DNA from: CADCTB01 sp038231955
GTDB lineage: Bacteria > Actinomycetota > Acidimicrobiia > Acidimicrobiales > AC-14
DNA length: 26,401 nucleotides
NCBI GenBank assembly: GCA_038231955.1
Contig: JBBSIS010000020.1
Span: 1-26,401 of the forward strand
Reading direction: 5' to 3'
Under the pieces are notes generated by a model, which saw only the letters and a list, made by a program, of their open reading frames with translations, made no database searches and was not told the DNA's origin. The position numbers and the translations under genes were made by a program. Each line of letters starts with the position of its first letter. Positions within the stretch are counted from its first letter, which is position 1. Below, piece by piece: positions 1-8,859 of the stretch.

Positions 1-229
1 CGGAGGCCGAGCCCCACACGCCGAACTCCTGGTTGGTCTCGACCGCGAAGGTCAGGCAGGCGACACGGCACGGGCAGCTCCGGCAGATGGCTTTGGCCTC
101 CTCGATCAGGACCAGGGCGTCGCCCGTGGTCCCTCCCGGGACGAAGAGGTTGGTGTCGACGCCGGTGCAAGCCGCGCCGACGCGCCAGTCGTCACCCCAT
201 TCCAGGGTGCGTACCGAGGTCAGGTTCAT
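1..229 (-). CDS. WhiB-family iron-sulfur transcriptional regulator (3' part outside window)
   Basis: The 76 visible residues carry the WhiB signature: Cys21, then Cys49-x2-Cys52-x5-Cys58, which in this family bind a redox-sensitive [4Fe-4S] cluster, followed by GVWG at 70-73. WhiB proteins act in the cytoplasm, binding the primary sigma factor and DNA to control stress, division or differentiation genes. The ATG at 227-229 is supported by AGAGG eight bases upstream. An extra Cys54 lies inside the cluster motif, and the usual GVWGG turn reads GVWGS. The basic C-terminal tail that would tell WhiB subclasses apart lies beyond the window edge, so I assign no paralogue name. The gene is downstream of typA on the same strand but has its own promoter candidate. 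Confidence 0.93.
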   Translation of the reverse strand, partial: MNLTSVRTLEWGDDWRVGAACTGVDTNLFVPGGTTGDALVLIEEAKAICRSCPCRVACLTFAVETNQEFGVWGSAS

Positions 230-362
230 TGCACTGCCTCTCACAGAGTTGATCGTTGTCATGTTCGCCGACCCCTCTCCGCTCGACCGTTTGGTGGCGG
301 GAGCAGAGAAGTGGCGCCCCGCCCGCTTGACGGCGGACCAAGCGGACAGGGGCGCCGGGAAC

Positions 363-391
363 ATCGTGACAGAGCGCTCCGGTAAATGCAA
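363..391 (-). promoter_or_regulatory. Putative whiB promoter
   Basis: On the minus strand TTGCAT (386-391) and CACGAT (363-368) are separated by exactly 17 bases, fitting a -35/-10 pair for the primary sigma factor. The predicted transcript would start near 356 and have a leader of roughly 125 bases. Long leaders are common for whiB genes. This is a pattern match only. Confidence 0.4.
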
Positions 392-437
392 GGCGCATCT
401 AGAAGTTTTTCTGCATTCTTGCCTAGACGTGCAGTTC

Positions 438-2282
<1,845 letters not shown>

Positions 2283-2332
2283 AAAACGGCCTTTCGATAG
2301 GGCTGCCGGGGCGATAGGCCGCCAGCCCCACC

Positions 2333-2361
2333 ATTGTACGTGGTACCCGGTTCGAACCGGG
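2333..2361 (-). promoter_or_regulatory. typA promoter -10 with overlapping 16-bp palindrome (operator candidate)
   Basis: On the minus strand TACAAT (2333-2338) matches the -10 consensus in five of six positions. Its transcript would start near 2326, leaving a leader of about 44 bases with a Shine-Dalgarno sequence. The perfect palindrome CCCGGTTCGAACCGGG occupies 2346-2361, covering the spacer and the expected -35 position. This suggests a dimeric regulator that binds there instead of, or together with, sigma. The GGTTCGAACC core resembles a tRNA T-arm, but the stem and loop do not align as one. Confidence 0.45.
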
Positions 2362-2424
2362 ACATCGCCTTCTCGGGTGACACTGTCTAGCCTGGCGCCG
2401 GTCGACTTACGTGAGGAGCTCCGC

Positions 2425-3438
2425 ATGCAACTCGGAATGATCGGGCTGGGCCGCATGGGGGCCAATCTGGTGAGGCGCCTGATGCGGGACGGCCATGAGT
2501 GCGTGGTCTACGACGTGAATGCGGCGTCGGCGGAGGCCCTGGCCGCCGAGGGGGCGGTCGCCGCCTCGTCCCTCGCCGACTTTGCGGCCAAGCTCACCGT
2601 GCCGCGGGCGGCATGGATCATGGTGCCCGCCGCCTTCGCCGGGGACACGGCCATGGAGTTGGCCGACCACTTCGAGCCGGGCGACATCATCATCGACGGC
2701 GGCAACTCCTACTACCGACTCGACATCGAGCGGGCCGCGACGCTGGCTCCGAAGGGGATCCACTACGTCGACGTGGGCACCAGCGGCGGCGTGTTCGGTC
2801 TCGACCGGGGCTACTGCCTGATGGTCGGGGGTGAGCTGGAGATCTTCGGTCACTTGGAGCCCCTGTTCGCCACCATCGCCCCCGGCGTCGACGCCGCAGC
2901 TCGGACGCCGGGGCGGCAGGGCGAGGCGTCGCCGGCGGAGCACGGGTACCTGCACTGTGGGCCGAACGGGGCCGGCCACTTCGTGAAGATGGTGCACAAC
3001 GGCATCGAGTACGGGCTCATGGCCGCCTACGCCGAAGGTCTAGCCATTCTGCGCAAGGCCGATATCGGCAAGCACGTCGGCGACGCCGACGCCGAGACCG
3101 CCCCCCTGACCCATCCCGAGGCGTACCAGTACGACATCGACACCACCGAGGTGGCCGAGGTGTGGCGGCGCGGCAGCGTGGTCGGGTCATGGCTGCTCGA
3201 CCTCACCGCCGCGGCGCTCGTCAAGGATCCTGACGTCGCCGGCTTCAGCGGCCGGGTGTCGGATTCCGGCGAGGGCCGGTGGACAGTACTGGCCGCGGTG
3301 GACGAGGGCGTTCCCGTCCATGTGCTGACCGCGGCGTTGTTCGAGCGGTTCAGCTCCAGGGGTGAGGGCGACTTCGCCGACAAGGTTCTCTCCGCCATGC
3401 GCAAGGAGTTCGGCGGGCACGCCGAGAAGCCGGCATAG
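2425..3438 (+). CDS. gnd: 6-phosphogluconate dehydrogenase, decarboxylating (short form)
   Basis: The 337-residue protein oxidatively decarboxylates 6-phosphogluconate to ribulose-5-phosphate in the pentose phosphate pathway. The N-terminus is a Rossmann dinucleotide site (GLGRMGANLVRRL, 7-19). The family signature GTSGG then binds substrate, followed by HCGPNGAGHFVKMVHNGIEYG, which holds the catalytic Lys and the HNGIEYG motif. At about 340 residues this is the short type, which lacks the long C-terminal dimer tail of E. coli Gnd. The ATG at 2425 is preceded by GAGGAG at 2412-2417. The frame is open back to 2377, but those residues precede the Rossmann strand and are not expected. A weak -10 (TAGCCT, 2388-2393) lies upstream. 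Divergent from typA. Confidence 0.95.
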   Translation: MQLGMIGLGRMGANLVRRLMRDGHECVVYDVNAASAEALAAEGAVAASSLADFAAKLTVPRAAWIMVPAAFAGDTAMELADHFEPGDIIIDGGNSYYRLDIERAATLAPKGIHYVDVGTSGGVFGLDRGYCLMVGGELEIFGHLEPLFATIAPGVDAAARTPGRQGEASPAEHGYLHCGPNGAGHFVKMVHNGIEYGLMAAYAEGLAILRKADIGKHVGDADAETAPLTHPEAYQYDIDTTEVAEVWRRGSVVGSWLLDLTAAALVKDPDVAGFSGRVSDSGEGRWTVLAAVDEGVPVHVLTAALFERFSSRGEGDFADKVLSAMRKEFGGHAEKPA

Positions 3439-3463
3439 TCGGCGGGCACGCCGAGAAGCCGGC
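3411..3463 (+). repeat. 24-base direct repeat spanning the gnd stop codon
   Basis: The 24 bases at 3411-3434 recur exactly at 3440-3463 with a 29-base period, separated by five bases that contain the gnd stop (3436-3438). The first copy encodes the final GGHAEKP residues and the second is non-coding. It looks like a local tandem duplication at the end of the gene. Confidence 0.9.
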
Positions 3464-3507
3464 CGGTGCACCCGGGGCGTCCGGCTCCTGACGGCGGCCG
3501 GCCCGGC

Positions 3508-3870
3508 TCAGCGGGGCGTGAAGTTGGGGTTGAAGATGAACCCGGCCACGGTGCCCATCGGCGTGCGCACCGTGGCGGTCACGATGCCGCCGCCGACCTC
3601 GGTGGCGGGGGCATGGACGGTCGCTCCCTGGGCGACGGCGGCATCGACCGCCTCGGTCACATCGGCGGTGCCCCAGTAGGTCAGCGCGCCGTCGACGGGG
3701 TCGCCATCGGGCAGCAGGCCCAACTCGTAGCCGCCGACGTCGTAGCCCACGTAGAACGGCTCGTCGAAGTAGGGGCCGGCGCCGAGAAGAGCCGTCCACC
3801 AGGCCTTGGCTGCGTCCAGATCGGGCGACGGGTAGATCACGGTGCGCAGTCCGTCCAAGGTGATGGCCAT
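3508..3870 (-). CDS. VOC-superfamily (glyoxalase/bleomycin-resistance fold) protein
   Basis: This is a 120-residue single-domain protein with the beta-alpha-beta-beta-beta layout of the vicinal oxygen chelate fold. It begins with the typical YPSPDLDAAKAWWTALLG and ends with GGGIVTATVRTPMGTVAGFIFNPNF. It is probably a cytoplasmic homodimer. The substrate cannot be told: such proteins include glyoxalases, ring-cleavage dioxygenase relatives, antibiotic-binding proteins and orphans. GGGAGG eight bases before the ATG at 3870 supports the start. It lies 97 bases downstream of the NDH-2 gene on the same strand. That gap holds the inverted repeat CCGGTTC (3930-3936) / GAACCGG (3951-3957), which could attenuate read-through. 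Confidence 0.85.
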   Translation of the reverse strand: MAITLDGLRTVIYPSPDLDAAKAWWTALLGAGPYFDEPFYVGYDVGGYELGLLPDGDPVDGALTYWGTADVTEAVDAAVAQGATVHAPATEVGGGIVTATVRTPMGTVAGFIFNPNFTPR

Positions 3871-3967
3871 GGAAAGAGCCTCCCACCACGAACCGGGGTC
3901 ATCCAGTGCCAGATATCGCGCTGCGTGACCCGGTTCGGATCCGCGACCGGGAACCGGTGACGCCGGG

Positions 3968-5269
3968 CTACTCCAGCGGGAGGCGGCGGCCCACGGCGCC
4001 CAACTGCGACAGGTCGCGGGGGAAGAGCATTGAGGTGGTCCAGTCGGCCACGACGCGGACCTTGCGAGCCAGGCCGGGGGTCATGAGCAGGTGGTACGAG
4101 CGGCCCATCAACCAGGCGATAAGGCCGGTGAAGGTGAACCGGAAGACCTGGGCCGCGCCCTGGTTGCGACCGAGGGTGACGGCCAGCCCGCGATTGCGGT
4201 ACCGGAAGGTGGTCGGCTCGCCCACGCCCAGGGCGGCGGCCACGTTCTGGGCGCACACCTTGGCCTGGCGCACGGCGTGCTGGGCCGTCCCCGGGCAGAT
4301 GCCGCCGTCGGGGTCGGGCACGGCGGCGGCATCCCCGAGAGCGAAGACATCGGGGCGGCCGATGGCCCGGACCTCGTCGTCGACCACGAGCCGGCCGGCC
4401 TCGTCGCAGGTGAGCCCGAGCGCGGAGACGAGGGGAGCGGGACGCTGGCCGGTAGCCCAGACGATGGTTTCCGACACGTATGGCTGCACGCCATGGCCGG
4501 AGAGCACCACCAGCTTGTCGACGCAGCTCTCGAGCCAGGTCTCGACCAGGACTTCGACGCCGCGGCTGCGCAGGTTCTCCTCGCAGTAGTGGGCCAGGCG
4601 GGGACTGAGCCCTGGCAGCAGGCTGTCGCGCGCTTCCACCAGCACCCACCGCAGGTCGTGACGGCTGAGACCGGGATAGGTGTGGAGGGCATCACTGACC
4701 AGTGACTCCATCTCGGCCAGGGCCTCGACGCCGGCGTAGCCGCCGCCGACGAAGGTGAAGGTGAGCAACTCCCGTCGCCGCGCCGGGTCGGCGGTGGCGT
4801 CGGCCGTCTCCAGCTGGCGCAGCACCCGGTTGCGCAGCCAGATGGCGTCGGGGAGTGTCTTGAAGCCCACCGCGTTCTCGGCCAGGCCGGGCACGGCGAT
4901 CACGCTCGGCACCGACCCGGGCGTCAGGACGAGCTGGCCCCAGGAGATGTCGTGCTGTGTCCCCGTGAGATCCCTGGCCACGGCGGTCCGGGCCTCGATG
5001 TCGACGCTGGTCACCTCGCCGACCAGCAACTGGGTCCGGCGCAACATCTCCCGGAGGGGGATGACGGCGTGGCGCGGTTCGATGGTGCCCGACGCCGCCT
5101 CCGGTAGCAGGGGGGCGAAGAGAAGGAAGTTCTCCGGGGCCACGAGCAGCACTCGCGGCCCGCCGGGCCGGCCACGACTGGCCAGCAGATCCTGGAGGTG
5201 GCGGGCGACGGTGGCCCCGCCGAAGCCACCGCCGATGATGAGGACATCGAACTGTCTCAGGGCCGCCAC
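3968..5269 (-). CDS. ndh: Type II NADH dehydrogenase-like FAD/NAD(P)-dependent oxidoreductase
   Basis: The protein is 433 residues with two dinucleotide-binding motifs: GGGFGG for FAD near residue 13, and FVGGGYAGVEALAE for NAD(P)H in the middle. ATGQRP and the FAD-contacting GDAAAVPD follow. The C-terminal amphipathic region (GRSYHLLMTPGLARKVRVVADW) is typical of the membrane attachment of NDH-2. The family passes electrons from NADH to menaquinone without pumping protons. The start is taken as GTG at 5269. There is no Shine-Dalgarno sequence, and TAGCGT overlaps this GTG. It lies exactly seven bases before an in-frame CTG (5258-5260), the spacing of the leaderless promoters elsewhere in the window, so the true start may be slightly later. 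Sulfide:quinone reductase is less likely because no paired catalytic cysteines are visible. Confidence 0.88.
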   Translation of the reverse strand: MAALRQFDVLIIGGGFGGATVARHLQDLLASRGRPGGPRVLLVAPENFLLFAPLLPEAASGTIEPRHAVIPLREMLRRTQLLVGEVTSVDIEARTAVARDLTGTQHDISWGQLVLTPGSVPSVIAVPGLAENAVGFKTLPDAIWLRNRVLRQLETADATADPARRRELLTFTFVGGGYAGVEALAEMESLVSDALHTYPGLSRHDLRWVLVEARDSLLPGLSPRLAHYCEENLRSRGVEVLVETWLESCVDKLVVLSGHGVQPYVSETIVWATGQRPAPLVSALGLTCDEAGRLVVDDEVRAIGRPDVFALGDAAAVPDPDGGICPGTAQHAVRQAKVCAQNVAAALGVGEPTTFRYRNRGLAVTLGRNQGAAQVFRFTFTGLIAWLMGRSYHLLMTPGLARKVRVVADWTTSMLFPRDLSQLGAVGRRLPLE

Positions 5270-5637
5270 GCTACCGGCGCGTGCCGGGCACCTCCGAGCG
5301 CAGGAACTGGGCGGTGCGGTCGATCGCCCGCCTGGTCGCGGATAGCCGTATCCGACGGCCGGCCGCCGCCGTGGGCCCGGTGGTCGGCGGGCACCGCGTC
5401 GATGTGGCCGTTGCGATCATTGCGGGCGACGGTTGGCACGATGAGCACTGCGCCGACGGGGCTGTTCCTGGAGGCCGGCATGGACCGGGTGCCGCCCAGG
5501 ATCCCCACCGCGGCCACGGCCCACGGACGACTGCACGGAACGCGCATAGCGCGAAGAGTAGTCCTCGGCCGGTTGCGCCAGACTGCCTCCATGGCCGGAC
5601 CTCTTGGCGTCGTTCGGTCCCGCTGGGGCGCGACCAG
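5270..5637. other. 368-base stretch with no convincing gene
   Basis: All three minus-strand frames and two plus-strand frames are partly open here, as expected at this GC, but none gives a recognisable protein. One plus-strand reading, ATG 5441 to TGA 5641 (66 residues), would overlap the next GTG start as GTGA. It has no ribosome binding site and is proline- and arginine-rich. A minus-strand frame ends with RAIDRTAQFLRSEVPG, which resembles a real C-terminus, but no continuous domain precedes it. The region may hold remnants of a decayed gene. Confidence 0.4.
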
Positions 5638-6702
5638 GTGACGGTCGGCCCTTTCACCCACGAGGCCGCATCGGTCCGGGTGGTCTTCGGCGCCGGCGCT
5701 CGTCACCAGCTCGCCGCCGAGGTCGACCGTCTGGGACTGCGCCATGTCGTGCTCGTCGCCGCCCGTTCGTGCCGCGTGGCCGCCGATGCGCTCTCCGGGC
5801 TCCTTGACCACCGCCTGACGTGGCGGGTCGACGGCGTGGGCCGCCACGCCGTCGTCGAACGCGCCGAGGAAGTGGCGGCCGACGCGGCCCGGGTCGGCGC
5901 CGACGGCGTAGTGGCTCTCGGGGGCGGATCGGCGACCGGTCTGGCCAAGGCGGTCGCCCTCACCGGCCTGGCCCTCGTCGCCGTGCCCACGACCTACGCC
6001 GGTTGGGAGTTGACCGCGTGCTGGGCGACAACCGATCTTGGCGGACATCGGCATGCCGGCCACGACGTCATGGCCGGGGCGGCGACCGTGGTCTACGACC
6101 CGGAGCTCACCCTGGGCCTGCCGCCTGAGGTCACCGCAGCCAGCGGCATCAACGCCCTTGCCCACTGCCTGGAGGCGCTGTGGTCGCCGGGGGCCAGCCC
6201 CCTGTCGGCCCCGTTGGCCCTGGAGGGCGCCCGCGCCCTGGCCGAAGCGCTGCCGGCGGCGGTGGCTGAGCCGTCCGATCTCAACGCCCGCAGCCGCCTG
6301 CTCCTGGGCGCGTGCCAGGCCGGAATGGCCCTGGCCGGGGCGGGGAGCGGCTTGCACGAGCGGATCTGCCAGGTCGTCGCCGGCCGGCTCGACGTGCCGC
6401 CCGCCCAGATCCACGCCGCGGTGCTGGCCCATGTGGTGGCCTTCAACGAGCCCGTGCTCGGTCCGCTGGGCGCCCGCATGGCCGTGGCCGTCGGAGCCGG
6501 CCGGGCGTCGACCGGGCTGCACGAGTTGGGAACCCGCCTGGGTCTGCCCATGTCGCTGGCCGGGCTCGGCCTGGCCGACAGCACGATCCCCGAGGTCGCC
6601 GACGAGGTGATGCAGGAGGTGCCGGCGAACCCGCGGCCGGTGGACGTCGACGCGATCCGGACCATCGTGCGGGCGGCATGGGACGGCGACCTGCGCAGCT
6701 GA
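5638..6702 (+). CDS. Maleylacetate-reductase-like (iron-type alcohol dehydrogenase fold) enzyme, divergent active site
   Basis: The 354 residues from GTG 5638 match the usual length and layout of maleylacetate reductases, which reduce maleylacetate to 3-oxoadipate with NAD(P)H at the end of (chloro)aromatic degradation. The N-terminal Rossmann half contains RVVFGAGA (14-21), GGGSATGLAKA (95-105) and VPTTYAGWE (116-124). The helical half contains YDPELTLGLPPEV and INALAHCLEAL (171-181). Two later metal-site histidines of the fold are changed: the usual LHHK-x-CH reads LHERICQ (239-245) and PHAETH reads PPAQIH (254-259). The family PTTYAGSE has Trp for Ser. No dioxygenase or other ring-cleavage gene is adjacent. 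The frame extends upstream to 5281 without homology. The fold is clear but the reaction is uncertain. Confidence 0.8.
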   Translation: MTVGPFTHEAASVRVVFGAGARHQLAAEVDRLGLRHVVLVAARSCRVAADALSGLLDHRLTWRVDGVGRHAVVERAEEVAADAARVGADGVVALGGGSATGLAKAVALTGLALVAVPTTYAGWELTACWATTDLGGHRHAGHDVMAGAATVVYDPELTLGLPPEVTAASGINALAHCLEALWSPGASPLSAPLALEGARALAEALPAAVAEPSDLNARSRLLLGACQAGMALAGAGSGLHERICQVVAGRLDVPPAQIHAAVLAHVVAFNEPVLGPLGARMAVAVGAGRASTGLHELGTRLGLPMSLAGLGLADSTIPEVADEVMQEVPANPRPVDVDAIRTIVRAAWDGDLRS

Positions 6703-6712
6703 CCCCCGGCCG

Positions 6713-7678
6713 TCAGCGCGTGGAGGGCTCCTTGGCCGGCGGCGGCGTGGCCGTGACTGACGACGACGGCGTTCCGCCCTTTTCCCTGGCCCCGCCCTGG
6801 ACCACGGTGACCAGTACCAGGCCGCCGAGAGCCAGGGCGGCGGCGGCGCCGAGGAAGCCGGCCGCCCACGGCGACGCGCTCCAGCCGACCTTGCCTCCGA
6901 ACGTCTCCGCCGCCGAGGTATACCGGGCGCGGGTGAAGTAGATGTCCTGAGCGCCGTTCGCCTCGTTCCCGCTGCGGGTGTCGTCGCAGGCGACGGCGAC
7001 GCTCTTGTCGCCCGACACGAGGCCGAGCGGCCCGTCGATCGAGCCGGTGCGACGGGGCCCGAAGCGCCGGTCGATGGCCCGGTCGTTGAGCTTGACGTTC
7101 TTGGAGAACGTGCGTCCGGCCGCCGGTGGACGAGGCGTAGTAGACGTCCTGGAAGCCGTCGCGGGTGTCGCCCTGCTTGTAGGTGGCGTCGTTGCGATAG
7201 TCGTACCAGGCGATGTCGATCCGACCGTCGGGGGCCACGCCCATGGTGGGGAACTGCTCCACGAAGTCGAAGTCACGCTTCGGGTCGGCGTCGTTCACCT
7301 TGACCGGCGGGCTCCCGGTCCGGCCATTGTCGGCACTGCGCTCGAACAGGATCTGGGGGACACCTGCGTCCAGCTCCTCTCAGGTCACGTAGATGTTGCC
7401 GGACTTGGGGTTCGACGGCTGGCGACGGTGCGCTGAGCCAGTCCGATGTGGACGTGGAGGCGGTGCCGTCGGTGGGCCCGGACTGGGCGTGGATGGGCGT
7501 GACCGAGAAGGTGCTGCCCTGGTCACGAGAGACGGAGAAGAACAGTTGGCGGGCGGGGCTTTGTCGGCATCCAGGGTACGGGTGGGCTGCCCGAAGAAGG
7601 CGAGGAGGGCGCCGTCCTTGGCCTGGGCCAGGTACGGCTCGGTGGTGCACAAGTCCACGCCGGCGCCATGTCGACGGG
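6713..7678 (-). pseudogene. Broken sialidase/BNR-repeat-like cell-surface protein
   Basis: Read on the minus strand, pieces of one protein appear in alternating frames: TTEPYLAQAKDGALLAFFG, then LFFSVSRDQGSTFSV, then PSNPKSGNIYVT, then a TGA (7380-7382) where this motif normally has Trp. Next come EELDAGVPQILFERSADNG and VAPDGRIDIAWYDYRND, and last RTFSKNVKLND through to the stop at 6713. This means frameshifts near 7550, 7420 and 7110 (the last fits a 4-base insertion, GCGT on the plus strand) plus one nonsense codon. The Asp-box-like SxDxGxTF and AWYDYRND motifs resemble exo-alpha-sialidase/BNR propellers. The C-terminus has one membrane helix (WAAGFLGAAAALALGGLVLV), so the ancestor was anchored outside the cell. 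No intact N-terminus or signal peptide is found before vapB. Confidence 0.8.
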
Positions 7679-7758
7679 CGCCCCCGAAGCTCCGGCCACG
7701 GACCGGCCGCCATGTCCGTCGAACCGCGAGGGCTGTGGATCTGTGGGATGGTGGAAAT

Positions 7759-7998
7759 GTGAAGAACATCACCGTTTCAGTGCCGAACGACGTGTACCGC
7801 GCCGCCCGAATCCGTGCCGCTGAGAGCGGTAGTTCGGTGAGCGCTTTGGTGGGCGAGTACCTGCGTTCGCTTTGGGAGCGTGAGGCAGGCTTTGCCCGGC
7901 TCGAGGCCCAGCAGCAACGAGTCCAGGACGAGATCGAGGTCTTCTGTGCCGGCAACCGTCTCGGCCGCGAGGAGACCCACACCCGTGCGGTTCGTTGA
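7759..7998 (+). CDS. vapB: VapB-type antitoxin
   Basis: The 79-residue protein begins (V)KNITVSVPNDVYRAARIRAAESG, a ribbon-helix-helix DNA-binding domain of the kind found in VapB antitoxins. A helical tail (residues 35-79) follows, which would wrap the toxin. It should bind and neutralise the PIN toxin encoded by the next gene and repress the shared promoter. I place the start at GTG 7759, because the frame upstream to 7393 overlaps the sialidase pseudogene and resembles nothing. The vapC start lies inside the last five codons, so the two are translationally coupled. The Shine-Dalgarno sequence is poor (GGTGG). Confidence 0.85.
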   Translation: MKNITVSVPNDVYRAARIRAAESGSSVSALVGEYLRSLWEREAGFARLEAQQQRVQDEIEVFCAGNRLGREETHTRAVR

Positions 7999-8392
7999 CA
8001 CCAATATCCTGCTCTATGCCGTCTCGCGTCACCCCGAGGAGCGGGGAAAAGCGGAGCGTGCCAACGAGATCCTGGCGACCAGGGACGTGGCCCTCTCTGT
8101 TCAAGTTCTGCAGGAGTTCTATGTCCAGGCCACCCGGGGCTCGCGCCCTGATCCGCTCACCCATGCCCAGGCTGAGGAACTGGTCCGGTCGTTCCTGCGC
8201 TTCCCCGTCCAGGAGACGACAACGGGAATCGTGCTGGCGGCGATGACAACCCGTCAACGATTCGGCATCTCCTACTGGGATGCCTCGATCTTGGAGGCGA
8301 GTCGTGCGCTCGGCTGTGAGGTGGTCCTTTCGGAGGATCTGAGCGACGGCGCCGATTACGCCGGCGTGCGGGTCGAGAACCCGTTCGTCTAG
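7985..8392 (+). CDS. vapC: VapC-type PIN-domain ribonuclease toxin
   Basis: The 135-residue protein shows the PIN-domain acidic residues in order: Asp5 in FVDTNILLY, Glu44 in LQEFYVQ, Asp99 in YWDASILEA and Asp118 in SEDLSDG. These coordinate Mg2+ for endoribonuclease activity; VapC toxins usually cut tRNA or rRNA. The GTG at 7985 starts directly at the first PIN strand and overlaps vapB by 14 bases. All catalytic residues are present, so the toxin looks active. The module lies between a pseudogene and molybdenum-cofactor genes, a usual position for a mobile toxin-antitoxin pair. The RNA target cannot be inferred. Confidence 0.92.
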   Translation: MRFVDTNILLYAVSRHPEERGKAERANEILATRDVALSVQVLQEFYVQATRGSRPDPLTHAQAEELVRSFLRFPVQETTTGIVLAAMTTRQRFGISYWDASILEASRALGCEVVLSEDLSDGADYAGVRVENPFV

Positions 8393-8487
8393 CAGCATGA
8401 GCGTGCCTGTCCCAGGGCCAGGCCGAGGCGGTCCCTCGCCGGTGCGCTGTCGGACGACGGGCCAGGACGCAATCAGCTTGCCAGGCT

Positions 8488-8751
8488 TCACGCGTCGCTT
8501 CCAGGGACAGACTGGGTCGAAATCACCCGTTCGGCGACGGTCACCGCCTCTGCCAAGGCGTCGGCGTGCGGCATGCCTGCCCGCATCCGCTCGGCGACAA
8601 ACTGGCCCGCCAGATAGGTGGACAGCGGGGCGAATCTCCGCTCGGTGCCATGCGCCACCACCCGGGCCAGGTCGAGTACAGCGGCGATCTCGTCGGCGCC
8701 CATCTCGAGGCCGAGGGCCTCCGCGTAACGCTCTGGGTAGGTTGCGCTCAT
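8488..8751 (-). CDS. DUF6457 domain protein
   Basis: The 87 residues from ATG 8751 (MSATYPERYAEALG...) contain the helical motif AVLDLARVVAHGTERRFAPLSTYLAGQFV. As far as I recall this is the DUF6457 domain, found in actinobacteria as a C-terminal extension of, or neighbour to, MobA-type guanylyltransferases. The biochemical role is unknown to me. Location next to mobA on the same strand suggests a part in molybdenum-cofactor nucleotide transfer. The frame continues upstream to GTG 8817, whose extra 22 residues look unrelated. There is no strong Shine-Dalgarno sequence. The 108 bases between it and mobA are discussed as a separate observation. Confidence 0.7.
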   Translation of the reverse strand: MSATYPERYAEALGLEMGADEIAAVLDLARVVAHGTERRFAPLSTYLAGQFVAERMRAGMPHADALAEAVTVAERVISTQSVPGSDA

Positions 8752-8859
8752 GCCCATCACCGTCCGGCGTCGGGTGACCAGAATCTCGAACGGTAGCCGC
8801 CCGAAACGCTTCGACACGCTCGCCGTCGTCCTCGTACGAGTGGCGTACGCCGTTCACCG

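Noticed and set aside
2346..2361. GGTTCGAACC resembles a tRNA T-arm
   Set aside because: With a seven-base loop the second stem pair becomes G-G, and no acceptor, D or anticodon arms are found nearby. It is better seen as an operator-like palindrome.
5441..5641. 66-residue plus-strand frame overlapping the reductase start as GTGA
   Set aside because: It has no ribosome binding site, no leaderless -10 at the right spacing and no recognisable domain. The overlap may be chance.
5257..6522. 421-residue minus-strand open frame opposite the reductase gene
   Set aside because: It has a Gly/Arg/Gln/His-rich composition typical of antisense frames in high-GC genes, whereas the plus strand encodes a recognisable enzyme.
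8397..8777. Plus-strand frame after vapC
   Set aside because: It has Pro/Arg-rich composition and lies opposite the DUF6457 gene, which is the better reading.
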